64,000 nt of DNA from Enterococcus crotali (GCF_000633635.1 NZ_AYPQ01000007.1:30899-94898), one strand, 5' to 3'. Positions 9,285 to 19,660 are shown, numbered from the stretch's first letter. Program-made: numbers and translations. Notes: generated from the sequence alone by a model not told the origin.

Positions 9285-10739
9285 TCAGTTTTCGACCTCA
9301 GCCATATCATAGCTATTGCCAATGTCGGAAAAAATATAAACTAGTTCTTGTTTTTCAGAAATCAACTCACTGTAAATATTGGAAAGTAAGATATCATAAT
9401 GACTGTCTTCTTTGAACGCTTCTGCTTTGATTGGGTATTTATGCCCTAAAACATTCGTTAAATGTTGGATAACTAATTCACCGATAGAAGGATTTAGTGA
9501 ATGATAAACACCGATTGCAATTTTTTCTTCATTTAATTCAGCAATATGATTTAAGATGATCGTATAGTGAATCTCAGTAAATTTATTTTTATAGCTCCCC
9601 TTATCGCCATCTTGATCAAACTTTTTAGTAGCGATATCCATTAATTCAAACACTTCATTACCCGAAAATGGATGGCGATGTGCATTAACAATAGATCTTA
9701 TGGTCCAACTGTCAAAAGGCAGGATGAAACCATCGAAATAATAGAGTTGTGAATGAAGCTGGAACAACAGGTTTTCGATGTAAAGCAATCTAGCTGATGA
9801 AGCGTAACTCGAGAGATAGCCTTGTTGCTTTAGGTACTTTAAGATAACTTTATTCATATAATTTAAGTAAGAACTTTCTCTACGTTGTTTTTCAGCCAAT
9901 CTAAAAGCAAAAGATGAGTTAGGTGAAAAATTATGCATAGAACAAAAAAAGTCATAAAACATGTAAGCTTCATAAATAGTGTATGGACGGTCGATTTTTT
10001 TCATATATGTATGTAAGGCTAAATTGATTTCTTCAAATAAAGGACGATCTGGATAATCATAGTTAGGGCTGATGACTGGATTGTATTCACTAGTCAGTCG
10101 CCGGAAGGATATTTTCATCCATAATTTTATCTGCAATACCTCAGTTGGATCAAAAACCAAATTAAGAGAATCTTTTAAAATATCCACAAAGCCAAGATAT
10201 TGATTCGCAGTTTCTTTTTCCAAACTGGTTTTATCTTCAAAAAGAAACCAAAAGAAACTAAAGAAAAAATAGCGGATCTGTTTTTCTTCTCCAAGAAGTT
10301 TTCCACGTTTGATTTGTAGGCGAAACTCTTTTAGCAGGTCATTAAGTTCAGTTATTTTGCGATAATAAGTCGCAGAACTGATTGCATAATTCAACTGGAA
10401 ATAATCGCAAGTCAATTCACCTTTAGTAAATAATTGATTGACCATCTGGAATTTGATTGATTTTTCTAGAAAAAGGACCACAACTTTCTTTAATGGAAAA
10501 GTCGGTTGTTTTTTCAAAGAGATATTTTCACCTTGCAGGGTTATTTTTACTTGTTCATTTACATGGTTTTCTTCAAGAAAACTTTGTAAGAAAGACAAAT
10601 ATTCATTTAATGTTGGCAAGCTAATTTGAAATTCACTGACTAGCTCGTTTTTTGTCGCATTGCCTTGATTGTTGTATAAAAATAATAGTATATCATTCAT
10701 ATAATCGAAGGGCTTTTCTAAAAAATCTCGTTTTAGCAT
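9285..10739 (-). CDS. Mga-family transcriptional regulator
   Basis: The layout is that of Mga/AtxA-type virulence regulators: an N-terminal winged-helix HTH region (about residues 20-60, NEYLSFLQSF), a second HTH-like segment near 110-130 (FQLNYAISSATYYRKITEL), then a long alpha-helical body with PRD-like and EIIB-like regions that often respond to sugar phosphotransferase signals. The 484-residue length fits. I chose ATG 10739 because GAGGTG lies 7 bases upstream; a GTG at 10748 is the alternative. It is divergent from the NADH-oxidase-like gene, which is a plausible target. Specific targets cannot be read from the sequence. Confidence 0.85.
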   Translation of the reverse strand: MLKRDFLEKPFDYMNDILLFLYNNQGNATKNELVSEFQISLPTLNEYLSFLQSFLEENHVNEQVKITLQGENISLKKQPTFPLKKVVVLFLEKSIKFQMVNQLFTKGELTCDYFQLNYAISSATYYRKITELNDLLKEFRLQIKRGKLLGEEKQIRYFFFSFFWFLFEDKTSLEKETANQYLGFVDILKDSLNLVFDPTEVLQIKLWMKISFRRLTSEYNPVISPNYDYPDRPLFEEINLALHTYMKKIDRPYTIYEAYMFYDFFCSMHNFSPNSSFAFRLAEKQRRESSYLNYMNKVILKYLKQQGYLSSYASSARLLYIENLLFQLHSQLYYFDGFILPFDSWTIRSIVNAHRHPFSGNEVFELMDIATKKFDQDGDKGSYKNKFTEIHYTIILNHIAELNEEKIAIGVYHSLNPSIGELVIQHLTNVLGHKYPIKAEAFKEDSHYDILLSNIYSELISEKQELVYIFSDIGNSYDMAEVEN

Positions 10740-10931
10740 AATAGACACCTCACTTTAAGGATACTTGATTCACATGAAAATGGCAATACGCAACTTATAA
10801 AAAGAAATTTACTAGTTATTATTATTTAAAAAAAGCGAAATTTTATATATAATGGAATGGAATGTTATTTTTATTTTGTGTTTATATAATTATAACGATG
10901 CTCTAGTTGAGTGAAGGGAGAACGAACCTTA

Positions 10932-12275
10932 GTGAAAGTAGTCATTATCGGAGCCTCACATGGTGGGCTTCATGCCGCATTAACATTAAAAAAATTAAAT
11001 TCTCAGACTGAGGTAGTGCTAATTGAAAAAAGAAGTGAAATTAGCTTCGTTTCAAGTGGGATCGTTTTGAAAATGAATCAATTAGTCAATGAGTTGGACG
11101 AAGTGAGATATCTTACCGTAGAAGAATTGGCTAATAAAGGTGTAGAGGTTTTACTGAATACAGAAGTTACCACCATCAATCCAGATCAAAAGACAATTAT
11201 CTATGAAGGAGCTTCCCAAACAAAAGGGGAAGTAAATTATGATAAATTGATTCTTGCAACAGGTTCAAATCAATTTTCAACAAATCTGACATTGCCAAGT
11301 GAAGAGAAGGTGAAGGTTTTTAAAAGTTATCCCAGTTCCCTAGAAGTATTGGAAAAATTGGAAAAAGCGCAAGCCATTTCAATTATTGGCGGTGGATATA
11401 TTGGGGTAGAGTTGTGTGATGCGTTAAAAGGACTAGGGAAGGAAGTCCATCTAATCGAAAGTGCGGACTCTGTTCTTTTCCGTTATCTAGATGATGAAAT
11501 TTCTTCACTGATCAAACAAAAAATTGTAGATTCTGGAGTGAAACTTCATTTAGGCGAAAGTGTGATTGGTTTTTCAGAAATAGAGGAAGAGCTATTTATT
11601 ACAAAAACAACAAATGAAGAGATCAGAAATGATTGCGTGATCATCGCTGTGAATGCTCGACCAGATACATCTTTAGTCAAAGAATTTTTAGATTTGAATA
11701 CCAATGGAACGGTTCGTGTCAATGAATATATGCAAACAAGTGATGCTAATATTTATGCTTTAGGAGATGTGATTTCCTATCCTGTGCGTAACAGCTACCG
11801 CAAGTCATTTATTCCGTTAGTGAACAATGTGGTAAGAAGTGCTACGGTCGCTGCGATGAACGTCTTAGGTCATACGATGAAATACAATATGACACAAAAA
11901 ACAACAGCTACTAAAATCTTCAATAACTATGTTGCTAGTACGGGCTTGACGGCAGTCGAAGCAAAATTTGAAGGGCTTGAAGTTGAAAGCATCTTTTTAA
12001 CGTTACCATGTCAATTACCTTATCTTGAACTTCAAGAAGAAGTACATATTAAAATGGTTTTCGAAAAAGGAACGCACAAATTGATCGGCGGTCAATTGAT
12101 GTCAGAAAAAGATATCACACAATCAATCAACACGTTATCTTTAGCGATCGATAAAGAGACAACATTAGAAGAATTAGTCACGATGGATTTTTATTTTAAT
12201 CCAGGAATCAATCAGCCGATGGGCATCATTAGTCGAGCAGCCTATGAATTTCTGATTGGAAAATATAAAGCATAA
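10932..12275 (+). CDS. NADH oxidase/peroxidase-like flavoprotein lacking the redox cysteine
   Basis: This FAD-dependent pyridine-nucleotide oxidoreductase resembles enterococcal NADH oxidase and NADH peroxidase. The FAD motif is at residues 4-12 (VIIGASHGG, with the conserved His10). The NAD motif is IIGGGYIGVE near 155, and the second FAD motif is YALGDV near 278. At position 42, where Npr and Nox carry the catalytic Cys (SFLSCG in Npr), this protein reads SFVSSG with Ser42. Known Cys42 mutants of the family reduce oxygen to peroxide rather than to water, so the activity may differ from classical Nox. GTG 10932 is preferred over 10911 because GAAGGGAG lies between them. It is 447 residues. 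Confidence 0.85.
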   Translation: MKVVIIGASHGGLHAALTLKKLNSQTEVVLIEKRSEISFVSSGIVLKMNQLVNELDEVRYLTVEELANKGVEVLLNTEVTTINPDQKTIIYEGASQTKGEVNYDKLILATGSNQFSTNLTLPSEEKVKVFKSYPSSLEVLEKLEKAQAISIIGGGYIGVELCDALKGLGKEVHLIESADSVLFRYLDDEISSLIKQKIVDSGVKLHLGESVIGFSEIEEELFITKTTNEEIRNDCVIIAVNARPDTSLVKEFLDLNTNGTVRVNEYMQTSDANIYALGDVISYPVRNSYRKSFIPLVNNVVRSATVAAMNVLGHTMKYNMTQKTTATKIFNNYVASTGLTAVEAKFEGLEVESIFLTLPCQLPYLELQEEVHIKMVFEKGTHKLIGGQLMSEKDITQSINTLSLAIDKETTLEELVTMDFYFNPGINQPMGIISRAAYEFLIGKYKA

Positions 12276-12369
12276 CAGAAGATGAGCTTTGACATAAGGT
12301 TGCGCAAAGATCTTTTAGTTTAAGAAAATACGACATATAGTGTACCTGAAGAAGGTTTAATTAGAAATA

Positions 12370-12411
12370 AAAACAGTGAAACGAAGTCTTTTTTGTTTTA
12401 CTGTTTTTTAT
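12370..12411 (+). terminator. Terminator after the flavoprotein gene
   Basis: AAAACAGTGAAAC pairs with GTTTTACTGTTTT around a 12-base loop and ends in six T. Confidence 0.8.
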
Positions 12412-12502
12412 ATAGATATTCATTTTTGGAATAAAAAGCAAAATACTACAACTTATTGTTATTTAAGCTTATAATAGAATAAAATTCTAGGAGGCATCGC
12501 TG

Positions 12503-12730
12503 ATGAAAGCAGAAGAAAAGAAATTTTATGACTTTATAATGGACCGAACAAAATCGGATCATCAAGAAGACATGAAACATTTGCTAGCAGAATTGATGGA
12601 AAGAAAATCAACGGATAAACTTGATAAGATGTATCTTATGAGTGTGGTTCCTAGAGCGCTTTCTTATTTAGATCCTGATTCAGTAAATGAAGTAAAAAAA
12701 GTCGTATCAGAGTTTTCAGCAAAACTATAA
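12503..12730 (+). CDS. Small conserved hypothetical protein
   Basis: This 75-residue, highly charged and probably all-helical cytoplasmic protein has no signal, membrane segment or recognisable motif. It has a good ribosome binding site (TAGGAGGC, 9 bases before the ATG), a TATAAT hexamer at 12470-12475 and its own downstream terminator, so it looks like a genuine single-gene transcript. I do not know its function. Confidence 0.7.
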   Translation: MKAEEKKFYDFIMDRTKSDHQEDMKHLLAELMERKSTDKLDKMYLMSVVPRALSYLDPDSVNEVKKVVSEFSAKL

Positions 12731-12741
12731 GCAAAAAAATC

Positions 12742-12780
12742 AAGACAAGCTGATTCAATCGGATGAGTTTGTCTTTTTTT
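12742..12780 (+). terminator. Terminator after the small hypothetical gene
   Basis: AAGACAA at 12742 pairs with TTGTCTT at 12769, with extra inner pairs, followed by a run of T. Confidence 0.85.
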
Positions 12781-12852
12781 AGGTGCTGGAAAGTAGCGAA
12801 TTAAAAGTGGAAAAAATCAGTTAGCCAGTTAGTTAATAAAACCAAAAGGAAA

Positions 12853-12886
12853 TCTCTACGACAGTTTAAGAAACCTGTCGTAGAAA
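12853..12886. repeat. Inverted repeat upstream of the YhgE/Pip gene
   Basis: CTACGACAG (12856-12864) and CTGTCGTAG (12875-12883) form a perfect 9-bp stem around a 10-base loop. No T tract follows on either side, so it is more likely an operator or mRNA structure than a terminator. It sits 30 bases upstream of the predicted -35 of the next gene. Confidence 0.5.
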
Positions 12887-12915
12887 TAGACACAAAAAGC
12901 ATTTTTCATTTGTTA

Positions 12916-12944
12916 TTGATAAAAAAATTATGCTAAAGTATATC
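12916..12944 (+). promoter_or_regulatory. Predicted promoter of the YhgE/Pip gene
   Basis: TTGATA and TATATC are spaced by 17 bases, 27 bases before the ATG. An alternative extended -10 (TGCTAAAGT) overlaps it. Confidence 0.4.
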
Positions 12945-12971
12945 AGTCATTAAAAAGAGTGGGTGAGCAGG

Positions 12972-15671
12972 ATGAAACATATAAAAAATACATTGAAGTT
13001 ATTTAAATTAGATTGGCAACGCATTTTTAAAAACCCAATCGCAACATTTTTGATTATTGCACTGATGATTATTCCATCACTTTATGCATGGTTCAATATC
13101 AAAGCTTTGTGGGATCCATATGCGAATACAGGAGAGCTGCCGATCGCAGTATATAGCGATGATCAAGCAGCGACTTTCAAAGACAAAAAAGTTAACATCG
13201 GAGAGGAAGTCCTGAAAAATCTCCATGAGAATAAGCAATTGGGCTGGCGCTTTGTCGACTCTAAACAGGAATTAGACAAAGGGGTAAAATCAGGTAAATA
13301 TTATGCAGGTATTTATTTGCCTAAGGATTTCTCTAAAGACTTATTAAGCTTTACAACAGGAGAGATCACCAAACCTAAAATAGACTATTCCATCAATGAG
13401 AAAATCAACGCGATCGCACCAAAAATCGCTGAAAAAGGCGCATCTTCTTTACAAGCGCAAATCACAGACGAATTTACTAAGACAGCAAGTAGCACTCTCG
13501 TTGGTGTTTTCAATGACATTGGCTATAATTTAGATTCTAATTTAGTTAGTATCACTAAAGTAAAAGACATGATTCTTTCAACCGATGAGAATATTGACCA
13601 AATCGATAAGTATACGCAAGAAGTTGTTGCGCTACACGGCAAAATGCCAGAATTGAAAACGAAATTGGCCAAGGCTAATGAATTTGTCGATTATTTACCC
13701 CAAGTCGATGCTTTGGGTGCAAAACTAGTCGATTTAAATGATAAGATGCCGACGATCAAGGAACAAGCAAAAGTTATTTTAACCTTGCAAGAGAAAATTC
13801 CAGAAATTCAAAATGCCGGAAAACAATTAGCAATGATCGATGAAGATTTTGCATCAGTCGAACAAACGATGACTGAAGGAATCAATGAAGCCAAACAAGG
13901 TTTAACGATTATTCAGCAAGTTCAAACAGCATTACCAGACATTGAAAAACTTGGCAACCAAGCAGATCAATTAGCGACTGCAACGAACGAAGGTGCAGTA
14001 AAACTACAAGAAGCACTACCAAGTATTACAAGTAGTATCAAAGTAACTTTAGAGTCTGTTCAAACAATCGGTTCAAATGTATCAGCTATAGCAGGACAAA
14101 TCGATCAATTGTTAGCAGACAACGAATTGACACCAGAAGAACGTGCAGCATTAAAACAACTGCTGCAGCAATTTAGCGACAGCCTAGGGAAGCAACAAGC
14201 AGCGATCGACCAGTTAGCCGTGATGTTGACAGATATTCAAAATTCATCAGGAAATCAAGAGCTTCAACCGATCATTGATAACCTAAATAATCTTAGTACC
14301 TTGATTAGTGGCTTAAAAGCTCGAGTAGATAGTATCGATGCAGACTCGATCTCTGTTGATCAGCTAAGAGCTGTTTTAGGTGAAATTGAAAGTATGGCCA
14401 GTAACATTGCTTCAATAGCAGGCAGTATCAATGTCGATGCAGTTGCAACGGATGTAAAGGATATTTTGACTAAACTGATCAATACGATATCAACAGCGCA
14501 AGGACTACTCAATCAAGCGAAACAAATCGATTTTACTTCTCTACTAAGTTCCACAGAGGCAACTGTGTCTAATGCAATCGGCATCTTAGAAAAATACCAA
14601 GCAGAATTACCAGCGATCAAACAAGAAGTTCATGATGCAAATGTATTACTGAACGGTCATATGGAGACGATTGTGAATGGTATTAACAAAGGGGCAGAAC
14701 TCTATAATAATGAATTACCTATTATAGATGAAAAACTCGGCTTAGCAGCAGATTTTATTAAAAATGATTATCCAGGAATCAAAGAAAATATCACAGGGAC
14801 TTTAAAAACGGTCAATGAAAAAATGCCGGATTTAGAAGATGCTTTAAACAAAGCGAATGATTTAGTTCAAAACGATTGGCCTAATATCAAAATAGGGCTT
14901 CATAAAGCGGCTGAAGCGATCCGCAAAGGCGAAAAGGATGTTGATCTTGGGCAAGTGATAAAATTGCTTAAATTAGACGCAAATGCGGAAAGTGACTTCT
15001 TTGCTAAACCAGTTGAAGTTTCTGAAAATAAAATTTATCCAATTGCCAACAATGGGTCAGCAAGTACCCCATTTTATACAGCACTTTGTCTGTGGGTCGG
15101 GGCAGTATTATTTTCAAGTGTGGCGACGACCGATTTCTATTTAGATGAAAAAGACCGTGGAAAATACTCTAAACGAGAACAATTTTCAGCAAGAATGTTA
15201 ACATTCTTAGTTATGGGACTAGCTCAAGGATTGATCGTTACTCTAGGAAACTATTTTTTATTAGGCGTAGATGTAAGACAACCATTTTATAGTGTCTTGT
15301 TCGCATTGTTGATCGCTTTTGCCTTTATGATGATGGTCTATGTGCTCGTAGCATTGTTTGGGAATGTCGGAAAAGGTGCGGCGATCATTATCCTAGTCTT
15401 GTCTATTTCCGGCGGTGGAGGAAATTATCCGATCCAAGTCTCTGGTAAATTCTTCCAGCTTATCAATCCGTTTTTACCGTTCACACATGCGGTGAATTTA
15501 CTGCGGGAATCAGCTGGCGGGATTTATTGGCCGAACGCTTGGAAGGCGATCATCATCTTGACATGTATTTCGATTGTTTTCTGTGTACTAGGGATTCTTT
15601 TGTATCCTTATATCGAAGAAAAAACGAAAAAATTAGCGAAGGTTTCACATGAGAGCCATATTTTCCATTAA
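12972..15671 (+). CDS. YhgE/Pip-family membrane protein
   Basis: This 899-residue protein has the YhgE/Pip (phage infection protein) layout. One N-terminal membrane helix ends in a conserved segment ([20 protein letters not shown], about residues 28-50). A very long extracellular helical region follows (about 60-690, many Leu/Ile heptads). The C-terminal five-helix ABC-2-like membrane domain (about 705-890) contains [14 protein letters not shown] and a Gly-rich GGGGNYPIQ. Pip of Lactococcus serves as a phage receptor, and relatives export type VII or wall-linked substrates; the role here is unknown. ATG 12972 is preferred over GTG 12963 because GGTGAG is correctly spaced. It is monocistronic. 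Confidence 0.85.
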   Translation: MKHIKNTLKLFKLDWQRIFKNPIATFLIIALMIIPSLYAWFNIKALWDPYANTGELPIAVYSDDQAATFKDKKVNIGEEVLKNLHENKQLGWRFVDSKQELDKGVKSGKYYAGIYLPKDFSKDLLSFTTGEITKPKIDYSINEKINAIAPKIAEKGASSLQAQITDEFTKTASSTLVGVFNDIGYNLDSNLVSITKVKDMILSTDENIDQIDKYTQEVVALHGKMPELKTKLAKANEFVDYLPQVDALGAKLVDLNDKMPTIKEQAKVILTLQEKIPEIQNAGKQLAMIDEDFASVEQTMTEGINEAKQGLTIIQQVQTALPDIEKLGNQADQLATATNEGAVKLQEALPSITSSIKVTLESVQTIGSNVSAIAGQIDQLLADNELTPEERAALKQLLQQFSDSLGKQQAAIDQLAVMLTDIQNSSGNQELQPIIDNLNNLSTLISGLKARVDSIDADSISVDQLRAVLGEIESMASNIASIAGSINVDAVATDVKDILTKLINTISTAQGLLNQAKQIDFTSLLSSTEATVSNAIGILEKYQAELPAIKQEVHDANVLLNGHMETIVNGINKGAELYNNELPIIDEKLGLAADFIKNDYPGIKENITGTLKTVNEKMPDLEDALNKANDLVQNDWPNIKIGLHKAAEAIRKGEKDVDLGQVIKLLKLDANAESDFFAKPVEVSENKIYPIANNGSASTPFYTALCLWVGAVLFSSVATTDFYLDEKDRGKYSKREQFSARMLTFLVMGLAQGLIVTLGNYFLLGVDVRQPFYSVLFALLIAFAFMMMVYVLVALFGNVGKGAAIIILVLSISGGGGNYPIQVSGKFFQLINPFLPFTHAVNLLRESAGGIYWPNAWKAIIILTCISIVFCVLGILLYPYIEEKTKKLAKVSHESHIFH

Positions 15672-15691
15672 AAAATAATAAGATGAACAAG

Positions 15692-15737
15692 AAAGCTGGG
15701 ATACGACTCATAGAGTTATGTTCCAGCTTTGTTTTTG
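15692..15737 (+). terminator. Terminator with shared apical hairpin (copy 1 of 6)
   Basis: AAAGCTGG pairs with CCAGCTTT as the outer stem. The apex is GACTC-ATA-GAGTT, the motif shared with five other intergenic hairpins in the window. GTTTTTG follows. Confidence 0.85.
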
Positions 15738-15921
15738 CGTCTATTTCTGAAGGGGAGTCACTTCAAGGTATCCCTAACAAAAAAACAAATGAGTCCAATC
15801 AATCAACTTGGGTCTTTCTAAACAATAAAAAGTCACTAAAAAAAGCACTATTTTACTATACAAATCCGTGAAATCATTTTATAGTCTTAAGATATGCTAA
15901 AAAACGAGGTAGGGATTACAG

Positions 15922-17085
15922 ATGATAAATTTTTTAATAAATCGTTTTGAAAAAAGACAACAAAAAAATTCGGATATTCGGACAGGATTTGGGATTTTTG
16001 CTGGAATTGTTGGCTTAATATCCAATCTACTGCTTTTTGTCAGTAAACTATTGATTGGATTGATTTCTGGTAGTGTGTCGATCATGGCAGATGCAATGAA
16101 TAATTTGTCAGATACAGTGTCGTCGGTTTTGACCTTGGTTGGTTTTTACATTTCTGGGAAACCAGCAGATAAAGAACATCCATATGGACATGAGCGTTTT
16201 GAATATATTAGTGGTATGTTGGTTTCATTATTGATCACATTTGTCGGCTTTCAATTTTTTATGACATCGATCGAACGAATCAAAGATCCGCAAAGTATTA
16301 AGGTAACGCCTGTCATCTTGATCGTGTTGTTATTATCTATCTTAATCAAAGTCTGGCAAAGTGTTTTTTATCAGCGTGTTGCCAAAAAGATCGATTCTAA
16401 TACGCTTATTGCTACAGCCAAGGACAGCTTAAATGATGTGTTTACAACCATTGCTGTTTTAGTATCGGCAACGGTTGAAGGAATGACTGGATTAAAAATT
16501 GATGGAATTGTCGGCTTGCTGATAGCATGTTACATTATTTTCAGCGGCTTACAGTTGATCCGAGAATTTGTAAATGAGTTGATGGGGCTAAGACCAGATC
16601 AAGCTGCTATTGATGAGATGAAGCTATATTTATCATCGGTTTCAGAGATTATCGGTTACCACGATCTGTTGATCCATCAGTATGGTCCAAATAAAACCTT
16701 TGCTTCTGTGCATATTGAAATTGACGACCGCTGGGATTTAACACAAGCGCATGAAACGATCGACGGGATTGAAAAGAGTTTTAAAGAGAAATTAGGTGTG
16801 GATCTGGTTTGCCATATTGATCCTGTGAACTTGCATGACCAAAGACAGCAATTTATTCATCAAGAGCTTAAAAAAATCATTAAGGGAATCAACGGTGAAT
16901 TAAGAGGACACGATATTCGCCTAGTGGACCATGGTGAGAAGCCCCGTATTTTATTTGATTTGGTTGTTCCTAACCATTTTAAAGCAACAGATCAAGAATT
17001 AAAGATTCGCATTCAAGAGCAAGTCTATAGAAAAATTGGGGATTACATGGTGGACATCGTTTTTGATCACAATTATCTTCTTTAA
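15922..17085 (+). CDS. Cation diffusion facilitator (CDF) family efflux protein
   Basis: CDF proteins are homodimeric proton antiporters that export divalent metals. Six membrane helices occupy about residues 25-215. Helix 2 carries DAMNNLSDTVSS, with the D-x3-N/D metal site, followed by HPYGHERFEY. A soluble C-terminal domain (about 215-387) has HQYGPNKTFASVHIEID, typical of the CDF cytoplasmic metal-sensing domain. The DAMNN form resembles manganese-exporting MntE-type members more than zinc-exporting CzcD, but substrate choice is inference. The ATG is preceded by GAGGTAGGG. Confidence 0.88.
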   Translation: MINFLINRFEKRQQKNSDIRTGFGIFAGIVGLISNLLLFVSKLLIGLISGSVSIMADAMNNLSDTVSSVLTLVGFYISGKPADKEHPYGHERFEYISGMLVSLLITFVGFQFFMTSIERIKDPQSIKVTPVILIVLLLSILIKVWQSVFYQRVAKKIDSNTLIATAKDSLNDVFTTIAVLVSATVEGMTGLKIDGIVGLLIACYIIFSGLQLIREFVNELMGLRPDQAAIDEMKLYLSSVSEIIGYHDLLIHQYGPNKTFASVHIEIDDRWDLTQAHETIDGIEKSFKEKLGVDLVCHIDPVNLHDQRQQFIHQELKKIIKGINGELRGHDIRLVDHGEKPRILFDLVVPNHFKATDQELKIRIQEQVYRKIGDYMVDIVFDHNYLL

Positions 17086-17233
17086 ATATATGCAAATAAA
17101 GATAGAAAAAACATATTAACCAAAAATTTTCTCAAAAAAATGTATAAAACTAGCTGTTTTAACTAAAAAGATGAAAAAATATAGCTCTCTAACGTGGTAA
17201 CATAGGTATTGAATGTTAGGGGGAGTTAAAAGG

Positions 17234-17560
17234 ATGGATGAAAACTTACTGCTTGTTTTATATTTTTTTGTTGTGATTATCGTTGTTTTAACATTAGTTA
17301 TAGTCAGAGATAAACAGTTTTTGCGAAGTCTACTGAACAAAAAAGATTCACAGCAAGAAGAAATCACGGAGCTGATGTTAGAAAAAGTCCGTTTGAAACA
17401 TATAATCAAGATGCAAGATGAAACGATTGCGCATATGCTGAGCACAACTACACGGATCGGGATCAATTATTCAGAAAAGAATATGCAAGAAGAGCCAATC
17501 GTACAGGAGTGGGATCTAGACCAGTATGAGAGCATGAATCGAGAGTATTACCATTCATAA
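17234..17560 (+). CDS. Small single-pass membrane protein with coiled coil
   Basis: This 108-residue protein begins MDENLLLVLYFFVVIIVVLT, a single N-terminal membrane helix. A charged coiled-coil stretch (about residues 35-65) and an acidic tail follow. It resembles no family I can name. ATG 17234 is chosen because AGGGGGAG lies 8 bases upstream; ATG 17213 would put that site inside the gene. It is monocistronic, between the CDF gene and its own terminator. Confidence 0.65.
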   Translation: MDENLLLVLYFFVVIIVVLTLVIVRDKQFLRSLLNKKDSQQEEITELMLEKVRLKHIIKMQDETIAHMLSTTTRIGINYSEKNMQEEPIVQEWDLDQYESMNREYYHS

Positions 17561-17582
17561 AAAAGAATCAATAATCAAAACC

Positions 17583-17636
17583 AAAGTGATTGAAAGAGTG
17601 CGTGATAGTTCTCTTTCAGTTACTTTTTTGTTTTCA
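17583..17636 (+). terminator. Terminator after the small membrane protein gene
   Basis: AAAGTgatTGAAAGAG pairs with CTCTTTCAgtTACTTT, ending in six T. Confidence 0.8.
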
Positions 17637-17719
17637 AAGTGAAAGCCCGTCGTTCGCTAATTTCTTCTTGAATGTGGAGCGATAAAACCATATACTAAAA
17701 CTGAAAAGAGGGATGCTAT

Positions 17720-19381
17720 GTGGAAGCTCAATTGATTGTACTTGGCTTTGTTGGACTGATTACTTTGATTATCACAGCAATGGAGATTTACAACCGCTTA
17801 AAATTAAGAGCGATGGTCAAAAGTAAGTGGGGTGCTTTTCCTAGTGCTCGTTTTTTTGATAAAGAAAAAAGTTTAAAAGAAGCGTGGAAGCAGGCTAAAG
17901 AATATCGAACGTATGATAGTGAGATTGATGATATTACTTGGTATGATTTAGATGGGTTTGCTTTGTTTGAACGAATCAATGCAACCTATTCAAGTGTAGG
18001 TTCAGAGGCGTTGTATCAGCGGCTACGAAATTTCAATTTCTCTGAAAAAAGCCATGAGCGTTTGGAGCTATTGATTGAGTATTATCAGCAAAATCCTGCT
18101 ATCAGGGAAAACATCCAATTTCAATTTGCTTGTTTAGGCAAAAAAGATAGCAATCATGTGGAAAGCTATTTGAGTGAAACAAGAAGTCAAAAATTGCCGA
18201 ATACTAAATTGTATTTATGTTTAGGCTTGTTACCGCTCGTTGCATTGGTTTTGTTCGTGCTATTTCCATCCACACTGCCGATTTTACTATTGTTAGGATC
18301 GATTTTATTCAATGTTGTTTATTATATGGTAAAAAAGGAAAAACTGCAGCGTGAATTGGCTTCAATGGGGTATTTGGTCCAATCGGTAGCTTGTGCAAAG
18401 AAATTAGCGAAAATAAATACCCCCTTTCAAGAAGAGCTGACGAAAAATCTCAAGCCGCTTGCTTCAATGACAAAATTCGGTATTTCTTTTAGAATGAAGT
18501 CTAACAGTGATGCTGAGTTGATGTTTGATTATTTAGCTATGATTTTTATGCTGCCGTTTATTTCGTATAATTTTGTTTTGGCAAAATTAAAAAACTACGA
18601 GAATCAGGCCAAAGAGATGTGGCGTTTGCTTGGTGAATTGGAAGTGGCTGCTGCTGTGTTGAATTTTAGAACAGTGATGCCTGATACCAGCCAGCCCATT
18701 TTTTCTGAGGATATTCAAGTACTAGGAGAAGAAGTGTATCATCCCTTATTGGCAACACCAGTGCCAAATGATGTGAATTGGGTCAAAAACACCCTTGTAA
18801 CAGGTTCTAATGCCTCAGGCAAGTCAACCTATGTCAAGAGTGTAGCAATCAGCTGTATCCTATCTGAAACGATCCATACAGCTTTAGCAACCAAGTTTCA
18901 ACTGCCGTTTGGACATGTGTTAACTTCGATGGCGGTCGAAGACGATATTTTTGAAGGAGATAGCTATTTTGTTGCAGAAACGAAATCGGTCAAACGGGTG
19001 CTGGACTTCGTCGAAACAGGCGTGCCGTGCTTATGTTTTATTGATGAAATCCTAAAAGGGACAAATACAATTGAACGAATAGCAGCATCGTCCAGTATAG
19101 TTGATTGGCTAAAGTCCTATCCATCACTAGCTTTTGTTGCAACACATGATATCGAGTTGACAGAAATTTTAAAAGAATCATGCTCAAATGTTCATTTTGA
19201 AGAACAAGTGACCGAAGAACAAGGAGTGACGTTTGATTATTATTTGAGGGAAGGGCCTTCTACTACTAGAAATGCAATTCAACTGTTACATGTATTGAAT
19301 TATCCTAAAATGGTCGTTGAGCAAGCGAAAAAAGAAGCTGATTATTTTGATGAACATCGTACTTGGCAAACACTAGAATAA
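17720..19381 (+). CDS. Membrane-anchored MutS-family ATPase
   Basis: The C-terminal third is a MutS-type ABC ATPase: Walker A GSNASGKST near residue 362, Walker B FIDEILKGTNTIER near 440, and the H-loop ATHDIEL near 475. The N-terminal part has a membrane helix at residues 3-21 and a helix pair near 165-205, unlike repair MutS, and lacks the mismatch-reading domain. A MutS core and lever region (about 70-320) remains recognisable. Such proteins are widespread in firmicutes and their role is not known; mismatch repair is unlikely. The GTG start is used because the overlapping ATG at 17718 stops after a few codons. It is 553 residues. Confidence 0.85.
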   Translation: MEAQLIVLGFVGLITLIITAMEIYNRLKLRAMVKSKWGAFPSARFFDKEKSLKEAWKQAKEYRTYDSEIDDITWYDLDGFALFERINATYSSVGSEALYQRLRNFNFSEKSHERLELLIEYYQQNPAIRENIQFQFACLGKKDSNHVESYLSETRSQKLPNTKLYLCLGLLPLVALVLFVLFPSTLPILLLLGSILFNVVYYMVKKEKLQRELASMGYLVQSVACAKKLAKINTPFQEELTKNLKPLASMTKFGISFRMKSNSDAELMFDYLAMIFMLPFISYNFVLAKLKNYENQAKEMWRLLGELEVAAAVLNFRTVMPDTSQPIFSEDIQVLGEEVYHPLLATPVPNDVNWVKNTLVTGSNASGKSTYVKSVAISCILSETIHTALATKFQLPFGHVLTSMAVEDDIFEGDSYFVAETKSVKRVLDFVETGVPCLCFIDEILKGTNTIERIAASSSIVDWLKSYPSLAFVATHDIELTEILKESCSNVHFEEQVTEEQGVTFDYYLREGPSTTRNAIQLLHVLNYPKMVVEQAKKEADYFDEHRTWQTLE

Positions 19382-19443
19382 TTAAAAGACAAGGCTAGAC
19401 ATAGATAGAAGTTGTTTCTATTTCTATTGTATATATGAATTCC

Positions 19444-19492
19444 AGGTGATCAGGGGATGACTCGAAGAGTTATGAGCTGATCACCTCTTTTT
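19444..19492 (+). terminator. Terminator with shared apical hairpin (copy 2 of 6)
   Basis: AGGTGATCAG pairs with CTGATCACCT. The apex is TGACTC-GAA-GAGTTA, and CTTTTTGG follows. It ends the MutS-like gene. Confidence 0.92.
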
Positions 19493-19607
19493 GGTTGGGA
19501 AACTAAGGTAGGACGAAATATTTTTTTTGACAACATAATCTTGCTAAAATGGAGAAAAGTTACAGTCTAAGAGTTTCTTTAATAGATAAAGAGGAGGGAA
19601 TAAATAG

Positions 19608-19631
19608 TTGAATAGTTTAACAGGTAAATAA
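19608..19631 (+). other. Minicistron with strong ribosome binding site upstream of kimA
   Basis: GAGGAGGG at 19591-19598 stands 9 bases before a TTG that opens a seven-codon frame (M-N-S-L-T-G-K, stop). It lies just upstream of the predicted kimA promoter. It may be a leader peptide from an upstream start or a decayed gene. The rest of the 354-base gap shows no ydaO-type c-di-AMP aptamer that I can recognise. Confidence 0.25.
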
Positions 19632-19660
19632 TTGACAAACGTAATTTAGAAGCGTAGCAT
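19632..19660 (+). promoter_or_regulatory. Predicted promoter of kimA
   Basis: A perfect TTGACA and TAGCAT are spaced by 17 bases, about 75 bases before the GTG start. Confidence 0.55.

Noticed and set aside
15683..15871. 62-codon open frame after the YhgE/Pip gene
   Set aside because: It runs straight through a terminator hairpin and its T tract, has no ribosome binding site and codes a low-complexity peptide.
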